Positions 44,601 through 51,364 of a DNA stretch of 51,406 nucleotides are shown here, one piece after another (positions within the stretch are counted from its first letter, which is position 1; the number at the start of each line of letters is the position of its first letter). The stretch is from an uncultured Ruminococcus sp. (GTDB lineage Bacteria; Bacillota; Clostridia; Oscillospirales; Ruminococcaceae). The notes below the pieces were generated by a model, which saw only the letters and a list, made by a program, of their open reading frames with translations, was not told where the DNA came from and searched no databases. A program made the translations under genes and the position numbers. The stretch covers positions 1-51,406 of the forward strand of contig UQDR01000017.1 of assembly GCA_900539835.1 (NCBI GenBank), given 5' to 3'.

Positions 44601-44951
44601 ATATCCATTTACATCAAAGCTTTCTGATGCTTCTTCATATTTCAGTGTGGTATCAATATCAACAAATTCTCCATTGTTTTCATAATGAATCGGTTCTGAA
44701 TATACAACCGCCTTAATGCTTTTATCGCTCATGAGAAAACGCTTCTCATTATCTGTTCTATATTCAGTAAGCTCCTCTATAGGATATGTTTCTGTTTCCT
44801 CTTGATCAAGCATTGAAATATCCCCAGCAGCTTGCGTGTTAATTGAAGATTTAATTTCTTCATTCTCGGCAAAAACAGTTACCGCTGAATCAGTGATCAC
44901 TAATGACATTGCTATCAAAGCACTTAAAATTCTCTTTTTTAATTGTTTCAT
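38673..44951 (-). CDS. Secreted WapA/Rhs-type YD-repeat protein with unassigned C-terminal toxin
   Basis: A 2092-residue polymorphic toxin. Order: a signal peptide (KKRILSALIAMSLVITDSA then VFAENEE); a wall-protein N-region; a DNRLRE-type domain (about 305-500, with NVTWNNQPALLNN and GIMLKS); YD repeats; two carbohydrate-binding-like modules (about 835-1020 and 1035-1195); a long YD-repeat run; the core end NPIRYRGYYYDSETGLYYLK and NNMFAYCGNNPVNRADSSG; a pre-toxin segment with VETKEKEV; and a tip of about 110 residues. The tip (KNPYDFNPNGLI, FEWNEDLRYGEHYHTFLIEW, GMHYYPGM) has clustered His/Tyr/Trp and a HYH motif that could be catalytic or metal-binding. I cannot assign a family. GAGGGGG lies 8 nt before the ATG. 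Its partner is the gene immediately after it. Confidence 0.88.
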   Translation of the reverse strand: MKQLKKRILSALIAMSLVITDSAVTVFAENEEIKSSINTQAAGDISMLDQEETETYPIEELTEYRTDNEKRFLMSDKSIKAVVYSEPIHYENNGEFVDIDTTLKYEEASESFDVNGYISGNGDFQVKFAKNANSGQLVSLKKGKYKLSWANKNKSNTYSLKNVLVQGKGKCDSLIEQSIINSSQSVKYENISPNTDLQYVFSGSGLKENIIVKEKQDDYSYSFELKANNLVLNLKDNQIEACDKNTNEIIFVIPAPYMYDAKGISSDSVTYSLEQKENKYTFTITADSKWVNAEEREFPIVIDPQVSTKQRRQNITSAYITSGNPNVNHGIETRMTVGKDSASAGKMRGLIKFDLPSIDKGDMIVDATLSLGQIGVYYYASTTPDAAINAYIVNDSWEKNNVTWNNQPALLNNYALDYTSAKKSEASTGVQKDWNITKAVKSWYEGTAVNNGIMLKSAVEGVSDMAESCIYANYYTEDNIQTSGYPIMTIVYRNNKGLENYWSYTSASAGIAGTANVNDYSGNLVFTSSDTATSGLLMPVTIERVYNGYMANQLYKDVKPYVGRGWKLNIQQTVRTTNIDKFPYVYEDGDGTKHYFYQKSSSECIDEDGLGLKITKTDSGYTISDDDGNKMYFNSKGNLTKSVDNNSQSMVISYASDNETITKVTDGSGHVITLTSDSEYHYLRKITDPAGRNITYTYTSSSPSLGTVTYPDATKSTYTYDGDNALKTAYGSDGCGLTFNYSSLKTGKRVSQVTEKNFNDNKTGQTVKFSRTNYNETVITTSGVDGIINTDDDVKTTYQFDNYGRTKLTFSKNGNGYLNSNAYTYTAAEANSSASNIKQLNRISNAGSFGKVCVNFAKNTSFENNEDGWKYADWGGTVTGSHSRVISSSLFGKGSYKFKVTKTTGGAGARIYQDYKSPYVKSGATYTLSAYVKTTDVQSAGGKGGACVAFYIDSDSGSSTVYSDFVTGTTPTAVNGGWQRISATVTLPSDFNYLRADLSLKNATGEAYFDGIQVDNSSVVNSYNLIENSSFEVNSSSAPTNWIMGTGTESTDGVQASSGLYGTNLLKFTGNPTKSKQIYQTVNVKGTEKSTYILSGWAKGNSVSANDQNSARKFELIARVNYSDGTTVYKSPAYFNTTVSSWQYTAIPFNLSDGTSTTKTPVSITVFLRYYAQANSVFFDGIQLTEEPTSSFTYDSDGNVISSAQNAENKSSMKYSNSDLISATDAKGYNYSYEYDDNHNMTVAKSQNNVKYKYEYNVKGEANALNITNNAENLFIRSSIKYTDNDTATGIKSGAYIEITRDQHNNETLYDYDLKKGTLKSVTDPKGNKTSYTYSPANDAVQSISSGGITTSYEYTDGRLSKINHNSTQYGFTYDSFGKTVSTKVGSRTLSTNKYGSYNGDLESITYGNGNTRSYAYNVFGQLSSQKVNNTTAYKWGYTTSGRNISHTDLINKLKYTYEYDSIDRLARQYVYNSDNSSLLYTSEYGYDVNNNVTRFTNIAGGRAFTQKYEYGKDNLPSQYHISSTRNHTYSYDSLNRLKSTVLSTETPVNINYYYYMSSGRNASGETKYRTTQLGSEYIGDRAYRYVYDSLGNITTLQEGTRGGTADSPVIDNRKNMVAYTYDSLNQLKRENNLYLNQTLVYNYDKGGNITSKVIYPYTTAADLSGVEPIETISYQYGDSGWKDLLTSYNGEAITYDTIGNPLKYRGSTLSWTGGRELKSLSNADNNITYTYDADGLRGSKTVNGVKSTYEYVGGQLVYEKRGDMDIYYFYDSYGNLSAIRYIDGTVDNLYYVVCNSRGDVEAFYNGLGTVKSRYIYDSWGNVIKVVNANGVEITNQNDVAFINPIRYRGYYYDSETGLYYLKSRYYDPEVGRFINVDGYISTGQGVLGNNMFAYCGNNPVNRADSSGHFFDEIWEFAKSAGESIKNVMNSWSQAYSYCRQIADLDGPSPYFDVFAAIGMISVTAGAVVYGACQAFASSLPSFSIPNVETKEKEVMWPAPLSKNQAYFPKNPYDFNPNGLIRTEYPGTKNGRIIVWTTPIDGYKIFEWNEDLRYGEHYHTFLIEWDGKHNGMHYYPGMAVPEPWNMFYFGGQ
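39250..39769. repeat. Rhs2 core repeat, copy in the full-length gene
   Basis: The segment encoding TYTYDADGLRGSK through NNMFAYCGNNPVN. It is nearly identical to 36131-36652, with partial copies at 34620-35010 and 38000-38150. Confidence 0.9.
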
Positions 44952-45002
44952 ATATTATTCCCCCTCAATATTATTATTTTGTTTTTAATGCTTACTTACT
45001 GT

Positions 45003-45127
45003 TTCATTTAAATCACCATACCTTTCAAAACATAAACCTCCTCAAATACTAAAATCAATTTGCTCTATTTTTAATGCAATAAAATAGATTAATATGTCGA
45101 AATTTGTATGAATACACAAAACGTATT
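45003..45127 (-). promoter_or_regulatory. Conserved upstream region of Rhs gene 2
   Basis: It holds the same two blocks as at 8581-8713. The distal block (45076-45127) has AAAATAGATT and TGTCGAAATTTGTA. The proximal block (45003-45027) is TCATTTAAATCACC plus CCTTTCA. The proximal block ends about 52 nt before the ATG in both loci and the distal one starts about 125-130 nt before it. In the 44952-45452 gap only this and the hairpin at 45206 stand out. Confidence 0.6.
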
Positions 45128-45205
45128 ACACAATTTTGGTTAAAATGAGAAGTTAAAATGCACATAAATTTATTTATTTCCCATTAATAAAAATAAAATA
45201 AAAAA

Positions 45206-45228
45206 GCTTCAGAAAATGTATCTGAAGC
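45206..45228. terminator. Hairpin with T run between divergent genes
   Basis: GCTTCAGA and TCTGAAGC around a 7-nt loop, with a T-rich run on each side. It lies between two divergently transcribed genes where no terminator would be expected, so a short transcript may end here. Confidence 0.6.
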
Positions 45229-45452
45229 CTCTTTTTTTAAAGTCACTTATATTCTAACTAATTAGCTTTTAGAAGATTTGTTTTTTGATTTTAATATTTT
45301 CGGTTTATAAATATAAAAAACTATACTATAAATTTTGCTTTCTCACCAGCTTACTGCAACACTTCTGTTGTAAATCTGCATGCACATTTAATTATTGACA
45401 CTTTAATTTATTTTTGGTATGATTAAATAAACTTATTAAGGGAGAAAGTAAT

Positions 45453-46277
45453 ATGTATATTTGCCCTGTCTGTAAAAAGAAACTTAAAAAGAAAGCCTCA
45501 AGCTATTCATGTAAAAACAATCATTGTTTTGACATATCTTCAAAGGGTTATGTCAATTTACTTACCACAAAGGGCAGAAATCCCAAAACTGCGGGAGATA
45601 ATCCTCTTATGGTTAAAGCGAGAAGTGAATTTCTCAATAAAAACTATTACCTACCGCTTGCAGAAAAAATATCTGATATAATAAAAGGACTTGTCAAGGG
45701 TATCAGCAAACCTGTTATTATAGACAGCGGATGCGGTGAGGGTTATTATACTGCTATTTATGCACAGAATATTTCATCAGCAGAAATTTACGGAATTGAT
45801 ATTTCTAAATCCGCTGCGTCACACTGCGTTTCTTTATGCAAAGAAAAAAATATATCAAACACAGAATTTGCAGTAGCTTCTTCATTTGAACTTCCCTTTA
45901 GTGAACTTACAGCAGATTTAATTGTTTCCACCTTTGCCCCGGTTTCAAATGATGAATATGCAAGAGTTTTAAAAAAAGGAAGATATCTTGTAATAGTATC
46001 ACCTGCGCCTAAGCATCTTTTCGGATTAAAACAGGTTTTATATGAAACGCCTTATGAAAACAAACCTAACTCATATGGCTTAAAAAAATTTGCACTTGAA
46101 AAACAATATACTGTTGATTTTAATATACAGTTAGATAACAATGACGATATCATGAATTTATTTAAAATGACCCCATATTACTATAAGACTTCGGAAAGCT
46201 CGGTAAGCAAGCTGAAAAATCTGCAAAATCTTGATACTCCATGTGAGTTTTTCATAGATATATACAGAAAGAAATAG
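45453..46277 (+). CDS. rlmA: 23S rRNA (guanine-N1)-methyltransferase, RlmA family
   Basis: A 274-residue SAM methyltransferase. The N-terminal zinc ribbon has CPVCKKKLKKK and SYSCKNNHCFDISSKGYVNLL, followed by GDNPLMVKARSEFLNKNYYLPL, a signature of RlmA/TlrB enzymes. The SAM motif is VIIDSGCGEGYYTA, then GIDISKSAASHC and IVSTFAPVSNDE. The family methylates G745 or G748 of 23S rRNA, and TlrB-type members affect tylosin sensitivity; which base is used here cannot be told. The start has AAGGGAGAAAG 9 nt upstream. The next gene follows after 18 nt. Confidence 0.9.
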   Translation: MYICPVCKKKLKKKASSYSCKNNHCFDISSKGYVNLLTTKGRNPKTAGDNPLMVKARSEFLNKNYYLPLAEKISDIIKGLVKGISKPVIIDSGCGEGYYTAIYAQNISSAEIYGIDISKSAASHCVSLCKEKNISNTEFAVASSFELPFSELTADLIVSTFAPVSNDEYARVLKKGRYLVIVSPAPKHLFGLKQVLYETPYENKPNSYGLKKFALEKQYTVDFNIQLDNNDDIMNLFKMTPYYYKTSESSVSKLKNLQNLDTPCEFFIDIYRKK

Positions 46278-46295
46278 ACAGGAAAGGACTTTATT

Positions 46296-47261
46296 ATGGA
46301 TAGATTATTTTGTAAAGGATATACCTGGGGATGGTGCTCTAAAAGCGGAGACTATCAGAAAAAGGCAGCAGAACGCTCAATGAAACGTCTTGCTTCTAAC
46401 GGACTTGACTGGATATGCATTACGGTTAATGTATTTCAGGAAGCATTTTATTCCACGAGAATATTTCCGCTTTTTGGATTTACACAGACTGATGAAGATG
46501 TTATACATGCAATTAAAATGGCTAAAAATATGGGGCTTAAGGTTTGCCTCAAACCGGTCGTAAATTGTTTAGATAAAAACTGGCGGGCAAGAATAAGCTT
46601 TCCTCCGGATAATCAGACATATTGGAACAAATGGTTTGAATCTTATACCCATTACATGATACACTATGCTAAAATAGCCGAGAGGACAGAGTGTGAAATG
46701 CTCTGCACCGGATGTGAAATGGAAGGTATGGATAAACAAACCGAGCGATGCAAAAAGCTGATAAAAACAGTTCGCAAAAATTATCATGGACTCATAATGC
46801 ACAATGTAAACCATGGAGATGAAATGAAGTTCCCATGGCTTACCGATGTAGATATTGTAGGCATTTCTGCATATTACAGCGTTTCAACTCCCGATGACAG
46901 AAGCCTTGAATATATGAAAAAAGCTTGGCTTTCAAAAATTGATGTTCTTGAAAAAACACATTTATATTACAACAAACCTGTAATGTTTGCTGAAATTGGT
47001 GTAAGAAATGAACGTGGCTGTACCATGCACCCATATGATTTTATACATCGTCCTGAAGTTCCTTTAGATGAAGACGAGCAGGCAGATTTTTACGAATCCG
47101 CTATGTGGGCGACCTGGGATAAACCGTGGTTTGCAGGGTACTTCTGGTGGGATTGGAAAGCAATTTTGCCGCCTGAGGAAAAAGCTCACGAAAACCGTGA
47201 TTTCACTATTTATGGCAAAAAAGCTGAAAAAGTACTTAAAAAATGGTATAGCTCAAAATAA
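46296..47261 (+). CDS. GH113-like glycoside hydrolase
   Basis: A 321-residue TIM-barrel protein of the GH113 type. FCKGYTWGWCSKSGDY is at the start; WICITVNVFQEAFYST and GLKVCLKPVVN follow. An acid/base Glu candidate is in LCTGCEMEGMD, a nucleophile candidate in VMFAEIGVRNERGC, and the end has YFWWDWKAILPP. GH113 enzymes are mostly beta-1,4-mannanases. No signal peptide is present, so it acts inside the cell, presumably on imported oligosaccharides. AGGAAAGGAC precedes the ATG. It is probably cotranscribed with rlmA but functionally unrelated. Confidence 0.8.
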   Translation: MDRLFCKGYTWGWCSKSGDYQKKAAERSMKRLASNGLDWICITVNVFQEAFYSTRIFPLFGFTQTDEDVIHAIKMAKNMGLKVCLKPVVNCLDKNWRARISFPPDNQTYWNKWFESYTHYMIHYAKIAERTECEMLCTGCEMEGMDKQTERCKKLIKTVRKNYHGLIMHNVNHGDEMKFPWLTDVDIVGISAYYSVSTPDDRSLEYMKKAWLSKIDVLEKTHLYYNKPVMFAEIGVRNERGCTMHPYDFIHRPEVPLDEDEQADFYESAMWATWDKPWFAGYFWWDWKAILPPEEKAHENRDFTIYGKKAEKVLKKWYSSK

Positions 47262-47280
47262 TAAATTATTAAATAGAAAA

Positions 47281-47314
47281 AGAAGATAAACAATTTATTT
47301 GTCGTTTATCTTCT
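47281..47314. terminator. Bidirectional terminator
   Basis: An 11-bp stem AGAAGATAAAC/GTTTATCTTCT, flanked by A and T runs, between the convergent GH113-like and amidase genes. Confidence 0.85.
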
Positions 47315-47333
47315 TTTATTTATGATTACTTTA

Positions 47334-48299
47334 TCATCTGTAATATTCTTGTTCTCCGTCATTATAAACAAGTCGGCTAGTATCATCCTCTGAACTATCA
47401 TTATCATCTGTTTTTGATGAATAGTCCTTTTCCTCAGTAATCAACTGCTCATTTAAAATACGTTTTCCGTTGTCATCAATCACATTCAAATCTTTTGCTG
47501 ACTGAATAATTCCGTTTGCAATTGCCTGAGCATAGCTATCTATATTTTCATCAAACAGCTTATTATCCGTTTCATCTGTCAAAAATCCCATTTCAAGCAA
47601 ACAGCTCGGCATCTTTGTTTCAGCATTAACATAATAATTATCATTAGGCAGTCCTACATATCCATATTGAACTCCCCTGTCATCTGCAATATTGGTTTCA
47701 TCAAGGGCTTTCATAATATCCTGTGCGAGAGTCGTATCCTTTTCCGGCTCTTTATTATGTACCCAAACTTCAATTCCCGAAATATCGCCGTCATAGCTGT
47801 TTCTATGCAGTGACACAAATAAATCGGAAGATGTTCTGTTTGCCAGCTGACATCTCTCTTCCAACGACAAAAAGGTATCATCCTCACGGGTCATGACAAC
47901 CACTGCACCGGCTTCTTCAAGGAAATCCCTGACTTTAAGCCCAATAGCCAAATTATCATCTTTCTCAAGCCTTGAACCGTCAAGGCTTGTAGTACCCACA
48001 TCATAATCTCCATGCCCTGGATCAATACATACCTTAAACTGAAGTTTAGCTTCGTTCGTACTTTTTTCTTTTTCCAAATTATTTTTGTCAGCTTGAGAAG
48101 CAGCTGCGGCAGTAACATTTTCATCATCTTTAAAATGATTTACAATTCCTTTTATAGCCTGAACAATACCAAAAACAATTAAAATAAAAATAAATAATGC
48201 TATAAAAATTCTATTCCAATAAATCTTTACCTTCTTATTTGATTTTTTTACAGGGGGACGTCCATATATTTTTGTAAATTCCTCATTTGACATACTCAT
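47334..48299 (-). CDS. Membrane-anchored N-acetylmuramoyl-L-alanine amidase (Amidase_3)
   Basis: A 321-residue protein. The cytoplasmic N-terminus (MSMSNEEFTKIYGRPPVKKS) is followed by one transmembrane helix (about 29-48) and an extracellular catalytic domain. Zinc ligands are His in VCIDPGHGDYD, Glu in RLEKDDN and His in FVSLHRNSYDG; the catalytic Glu is in CLLEMGFLTDETDN. The acidic, Ser-rich tail (SKTDDNDSSEDDTS) is unusual and may sit in the wall. The enzyme cleaves the amide bond between MurNAc and the stem peptide. It has no SPOR or wall-binding repeats and is a single gene. Confidence 0.92.
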   Translation of the reverse strand: MSMSNEEFTKIYGRPPVKKSNKKVKIYWNRIFIALFIFILIVFGIVQAIKGIVNHFKDDENVTAAAASQADKNNLEKEKSTNEAKLQFKVCIDPGHGDYDVGTTSLDGSRLEKDDNLAIGLKVRDFLEEAGAVVVMTREDDTFLSLEERCQLANRTSSDLFVSLHRNSYDGDISGIEVWVHNKEPEKDTTLAQDIMKALDETNIADDRGVQYGYVGLPNDNYYVNAETKMPSCLLEMGFLTDETDNKLFDENIDSYAQAIANGIIQSAKDLNVIDDNGKRILNEQLITEEKDYSSKTDDNDSSEDDTSRLVYNDGEQEYYR

Positions 48300-48484
48300 T
48301 ATTTTAAAACTCCAAACACTTGTTTTAATTTTATTGATAAAAGATAATTAATTATAACACGTAACTCAGAAATTTTCAAGTCATGGTTCAGCTAAACGAC
48401 ACATCAAGATATGATTCTTTATTTTATCATATAAAATGACCTTGTGTTATCCATAGCGAATTTTAAAAATATTGTGCAAAACTC

Positions 48485-48513
48485 TTGAAATTCTGAAATT
48501 AATGTGATATACT
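48485..48513 (+). promoter_or_regulatory. Promoter of the SRP RNA
   Basis: TTGAAA (48485-48490), 17 nt, TATACT (48508-48513). Transcription would start near 48520, about 40 nt before the closing stem of the RNA. Confidence 0.75.
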
Positions 48514-48560
48514 ATATTAGTAATGTATTTTTAGATTGAGTTGTTTCAGAAATGTTCCTC

Positions 48561-48695
48561 ATCAATCCGAGATATAGGTGTGCGGGTCCTGTGCAATGAA
48601 ACGCTGTGAACCATGTCAGGCGGGGAACCGAGCAGCATTAAGCAGTCTGTTTCGTGTGACACAGTTTCGCCTGCATGCCTATATGTCGGATTGAT
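48561..48695 (+). ncRNA. ffs: Signal recognition particle RNA (small type)
   Basis: An RNA of about 135 nt closed by ATCAATCCGA at the 5' side and TCGGATTGAT at the 3' side, with a further paired arm ATATAGGTGTGCGGG/CCTGCATGCCTATAT. The apical domain has the conserved AACCATGTCAGG and AGCAGCA arms that bind Ffh, with a GGAA tetraloop on a CGG/CCG stem. A T6 run follows the closing stem. No Alu domain is evident. The position directly before dnaX is the usual one in Clostridia. Confidence 0.92.
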
Positions 48696-48725
48696 TTTTT
48701 ATTACTTAATATAAGGAGGTTAAAT

Positions 48726-50330
48726 ATGTATCAGGCTTTATACCGAAAGTGGCGCCCTATGTCTTTTGAAGATGTAGTATCACAGCCTCATATTACCTCT
48801 ACCTTAAAGAATCAGATCCTGAATGATAAAACGGCTCATGCCTACTTATTTACCGGTTCGAGAGGAACAGGAAAAACCACTTGTGCAAGAATTTTTGCCA
48901 AGGCTATTAATTGCCGTAATCCTAAAAATGGTGAACCTTGTCTTGAATGCGATATTTGCAAAAACGCTGACAGCGGTTCATTAGCAGACATTATTGAAAT
49001 TGATGCCGCTTCAAATGCAAAAGTTGACGATATACGGGAACTGCGAGAAGGAGTAGTTTTTACACCTGAGCTTTGCAAATATAAGGTTTATATTATTGAC
49101 GAGGTTCATATGCTTTCAACAGGTGCATTTAATGCGCTGCTGAAAACTATGGAAGAGCCTCCTCCGCACGTAAAATTTATACTTGCCACAACTGAAGTTC
49201 ACAAAGTTCCTGCTACCATAGTTTCGAGATGCCAGCACTTTGACTTCAGAAGAATTCGCTCAGAAGACATTGTTGCAAGGCTTATGTATATTGCTTCAAA
49301 GGAAGGATTTTTACTTCAGGAAGATGCTGCAGCTTTGATTGCAAGACTTTCAGACGGCGGAATGAGAGATGCTCTTTCCCTTCTTGATCAATGCGTCGCT
49401 TATGATAACAGAATCACTATTGATACTGTATCGGCTGCCGCAGGAATTGCAGGACGTGATTATCTTTTTGATATGCTTGACAAAATCAGCATAAAGGACA
49501 CGTCAGGAGCAATCGCAATAATTGATAAGCTTTATGGAATGTCCAAAGACCTGAAAGTGCTTTGTTCTGAGCTTTTAAGTCAGATGAGAAACGTAATGCT
49601 TGTTAAGACTGTTGATAACAGCACTGATTTAATTACGTGTCTTCCCGAAGAATTCAAAAGACTATCTGCTTTGGCAAGTTCAATGGATCTTGACAGAATA
49701 CTGGACATCATATCCATTCTTCAGCAATGCAATGAAAGGTTCGCAAGAAGCACTAATAAGAGAATTGAGCTTGAGATGTGCATTATAAGACTCTGCACTT
49801 CAAATGATAATAAGTATCGGCCTGCAAAAAATGCATCATCCGCAGGCAGCGGTGAAATTAATGCTCTTATCAACCGAATCACTCAGCTTGAAGCTGCTTT
49901 AAAAAACGGCGGACATGCTAATTGCAGTTCAAAGGAAACAGAAAAACGAAATATCAAAAAAAGAGAACCGACACAAGAGCTTACAAAGCTTGACCCTAAT
50001 ACATTCACGCCTTTAAAAGAATGGCAGGAAATCTTGGAAAGAATAAATACTGAGGCTCCTGCAATCGGAGCATTTTTACAGAACTCAATGGCGAGCATTG
50101 AAGGTAATGTTTTCAAAGTTGTAGTCAGCAGTGATTTTTTCATGAAGAAGTTTAAATCTTCTGATGACAAAGCTATTTTAAAGCGTGTTGTAAATAACTA
50201 TTATGGAAAGGACTTTGATTTCAAGCTATACTCTTCAAAAACCGTTGATATAGAAGAAAAAGAAAATCCTATTAACGAGCTTTTGAAGCGTGCTAAAGAC
50301 GCTGAAATTGAAGTTGAAATAAAAAAGTAA
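48726..50330 (+). CDS. dnaX: DNA polymerase III subunits gamma and tau
   Basis: A 534-residue clamp-loader ATPase. It starts at MYQALYRKWRPMSFEDVVSQ with AAGGAGGT 7 nt upstream; the longer frame begins within the SRP RNA and is rejected. Walker A is GSRGTGKTTCARI, and the zinc module is INCRNPKNGEPCLECDICK. Walker B is YIIDEVHMLS; sensor 1 is FILATTEVHKVP followed by the TIVSRCQHFDFRRI arginine finger. Domain III follows, then a tau-like C-terminal domain of about 150 residues (FTPLKEWQEILERI). It loads the beta clamp at the replication fork and is cotranscribed with ybaB and recR. Confidence 0.97.
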   Translation: MYQALYRKWRPMSFEDVVSQPHITSTLKNQILNDKTAHAYLFTGSRGTGKTTCARIFAKAINCRNPKNGEPCLECDICKNADSGSLADIIEIDAASNAKVDDIRELREGVVFTPELCKYKVYIIDEVHMLSTGAFNALLKTMEEPPPHVKFILATTEVHKVPATIVSRCQHFDFRRIRSEDIVARLMYIASKEGFLLQEDAAALIARLSDGGMRDALSLLDQCVAYDNRITIDTVSAAAGIAGRDYLFDMLDKISIKDTSGAIAIIDKLYGMSKDLKVLCSELLSQMRNVMLVKTVDNSTDLITCLPEEFKRLSALASSMDLDRILDIISILQQCNERFARSTNKRIELEMCIIRLCTSNDNKYRPAKNASSAGSGEINALINRITQLEAALKNGGHANCSSKETEKRNIKKREPTQELTKLDPNTFTPLKEWQEILERINTEAPAIGAFLQNSMASIEGNVFKVVVSSDFFMKKFKSSDDKAILKRVVNNYYGKDFDFKLYSSKTVDIEEKENPINELLKRAKDAEIEVEIKK

Positions 50331-50346
50331 CTAAGGAGATTTTATT

Positions 50347-50697
50347 ATGAAAGCAAGATTACCTCAGGGCATGGGAAAAGGCCCTTCTAACAACATGAAT
50401 CAGGTACTTAAACAGGCACAGAAAATGCAGGATGATATTACTGCATTACAAGCTGATTTGGAAGAAAGAGAATTTTCTGCATCAGTTGGCGGCGGAGCGG
50501 TTGAAATTACAATCAACGGCAAAAGAAATGTACTTAAGCTTGACATAAAGCCTGAAGTCGTTGATCCTGATGATGTTGAAATGCTTCAGGATTTGATTAT
50601 GAGTGCATTTAACGAAGCAGTTCGTATTCTTAATGAAACAAGCGACGCTGAAATGCAGAAGCTCACCGGCGGTGTTTCATTCCCGGGACTTTTCTGA
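50347..50697 (+). CDS. ybaB: Nucleoid-associated protein YbaB/EbfC
   Basis: A 116-residue YbaB/EbfC-family DNA-binding protein. The N-terminal part is Met/Gln-rich (NMNQVLKQAQKMQDDITALQ), then comes the family core VGGGAVEITINGKRNVLKLD and a conserved helix LQDLIMSAFNEAVRI. The C-terminus, GGVSFPGLF, is typical. It starts 16 nt after the dnaX stop with AAGGAG. The dnaX-ybaB-recR order is conserved across bacteria and links the protein to replication and repair. Confidence 0.95.
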   Translation: MKARLPQGMGKGPSNNMNQVLKQAQKMQDDITALQADLEEREFSASVGGGAVEITINGKRNVLKLDIKPEVVDPDDVEMLQDLIMSAFNEAVRILNETSDAEMQKLTGGVSFPGLF

Positions 50698-50698
50698 T

Positions 50699-51301
50699 AT
50701 GGCTGATTCAAATGCACTTCCGCTTGTTCTTCTTGCAGAGCAATTTGCAAAACTTCCGGGAATCGGTATGAAATCTGCTCAGAAACTTGCTTATCACGTT
50801 ATGTCCATGACAGATACTGAAGCACAGGCATTTGCAGACGCAGTTATTCATGCACATAAAACTGTTCATACCTGCAAAATGTGTCAGAACCTAACTGACA
50901 AAGAGCTTTGTCCGATTTGTGCTAACGAAGGCAGAGATCACTCTTTGATTTGCGTTGTTGAAACACCCAAAGATATCACAGCCTTTGAGCGCACAAAGGA
51001 ATACAACGGAGTTTATCATGTTCTGCATGGACTTATCTCCCCTATTGACGGAGTTACACCTGACAAGCTGAAAATTAAAGAACTTCTTGCAAGAATTCAG
51101 CAAGGCGGAATCAGTGAAGTTATTATGGCAACAAACCCAACAGTCGAGGGCGAAGCAACGGCTATGTATATTTCAAAGCTTTTAAAGCCGTTGGATATTA
51201 AAGTTACAAGATTAGCATTCGGACTGCCTATTGGCGGTTCTCTGGAATATGCCGATGAGATAACACTTTTCAAAGCTTTGGAAAACAGAAATGAAATATA
51301 A
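50699..51301 (+). CDS. recR: Recombination protein RecR
   Basis: A 200-residue RecR. The start MADSNALPLVLLAEQFAKLP is 1 nt past the ybaB stop; the longer frame from 50603 overlaps ybaB and is rejected. HhH motif KLPGIGMKSAQKLAYHVM; Cys4 zinc finger CKMCQNLTDKELCPIC; Toprim domain with ICVVETPKDITAFERT and VIMATNPTVEGEATAMYIS; C-terminal ITRLAFGLPIGGSLEYADE-type motif (here VTRLAFGLPIGGSLEYADE). It acts with RecO and RecF in loading RecA and belongs to the same pathway as RecJ, encoded elsewhere in the window. Confidence 0.97.
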   Translation: MADSNALPLVLLAEQFAKLPGIGMKSAQKLAYHVMSMTDTEAQAFADAVIHAHKTVHTCKMCQNLTDKELCPICANEGRDHSLICVVETPKDITAFERTKEYNGVYHVLHGLISPIDGVTPDKLKIKELLARIQQGGISEVIMATNPTVEGEATAMYISKLLKPLDIKVTRLAFGLPIGGSLEYADEITLFKALENRNEI

Positions 51302-51328
51302 AAGGGACTGGTTCCAGTCCCTTTTTTT
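51302..51328 (+). terminator. Terminator of dnaX-ybaB-recR
   Basis: AAGGGACTG and CAGTCCCTT around GTTC, followed by a T run. It begins directly at the recR stop. Confidence 0.9.
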
Positions 51329-51341
51329 ATTGTGAAACGAA

Positions 51342-51364
51342 AACCCCCAGTTTTACTGGGGGTT
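51342..51364. terminator. Second hairpin after recR
   Basis: AACCCCCAGT and ACTGGGGGTT around TTT, with little T run. It could be a back-up terminator or the end of a structure continuing past the window. Confidence 0.55.

Noticed and set aside
48675..48725. Longer dnaX start at 48675
   Set aside because: It lies inside the SRP RNA; the MYQALYRKWRP start has a strong ribosome binding site and matches the family.
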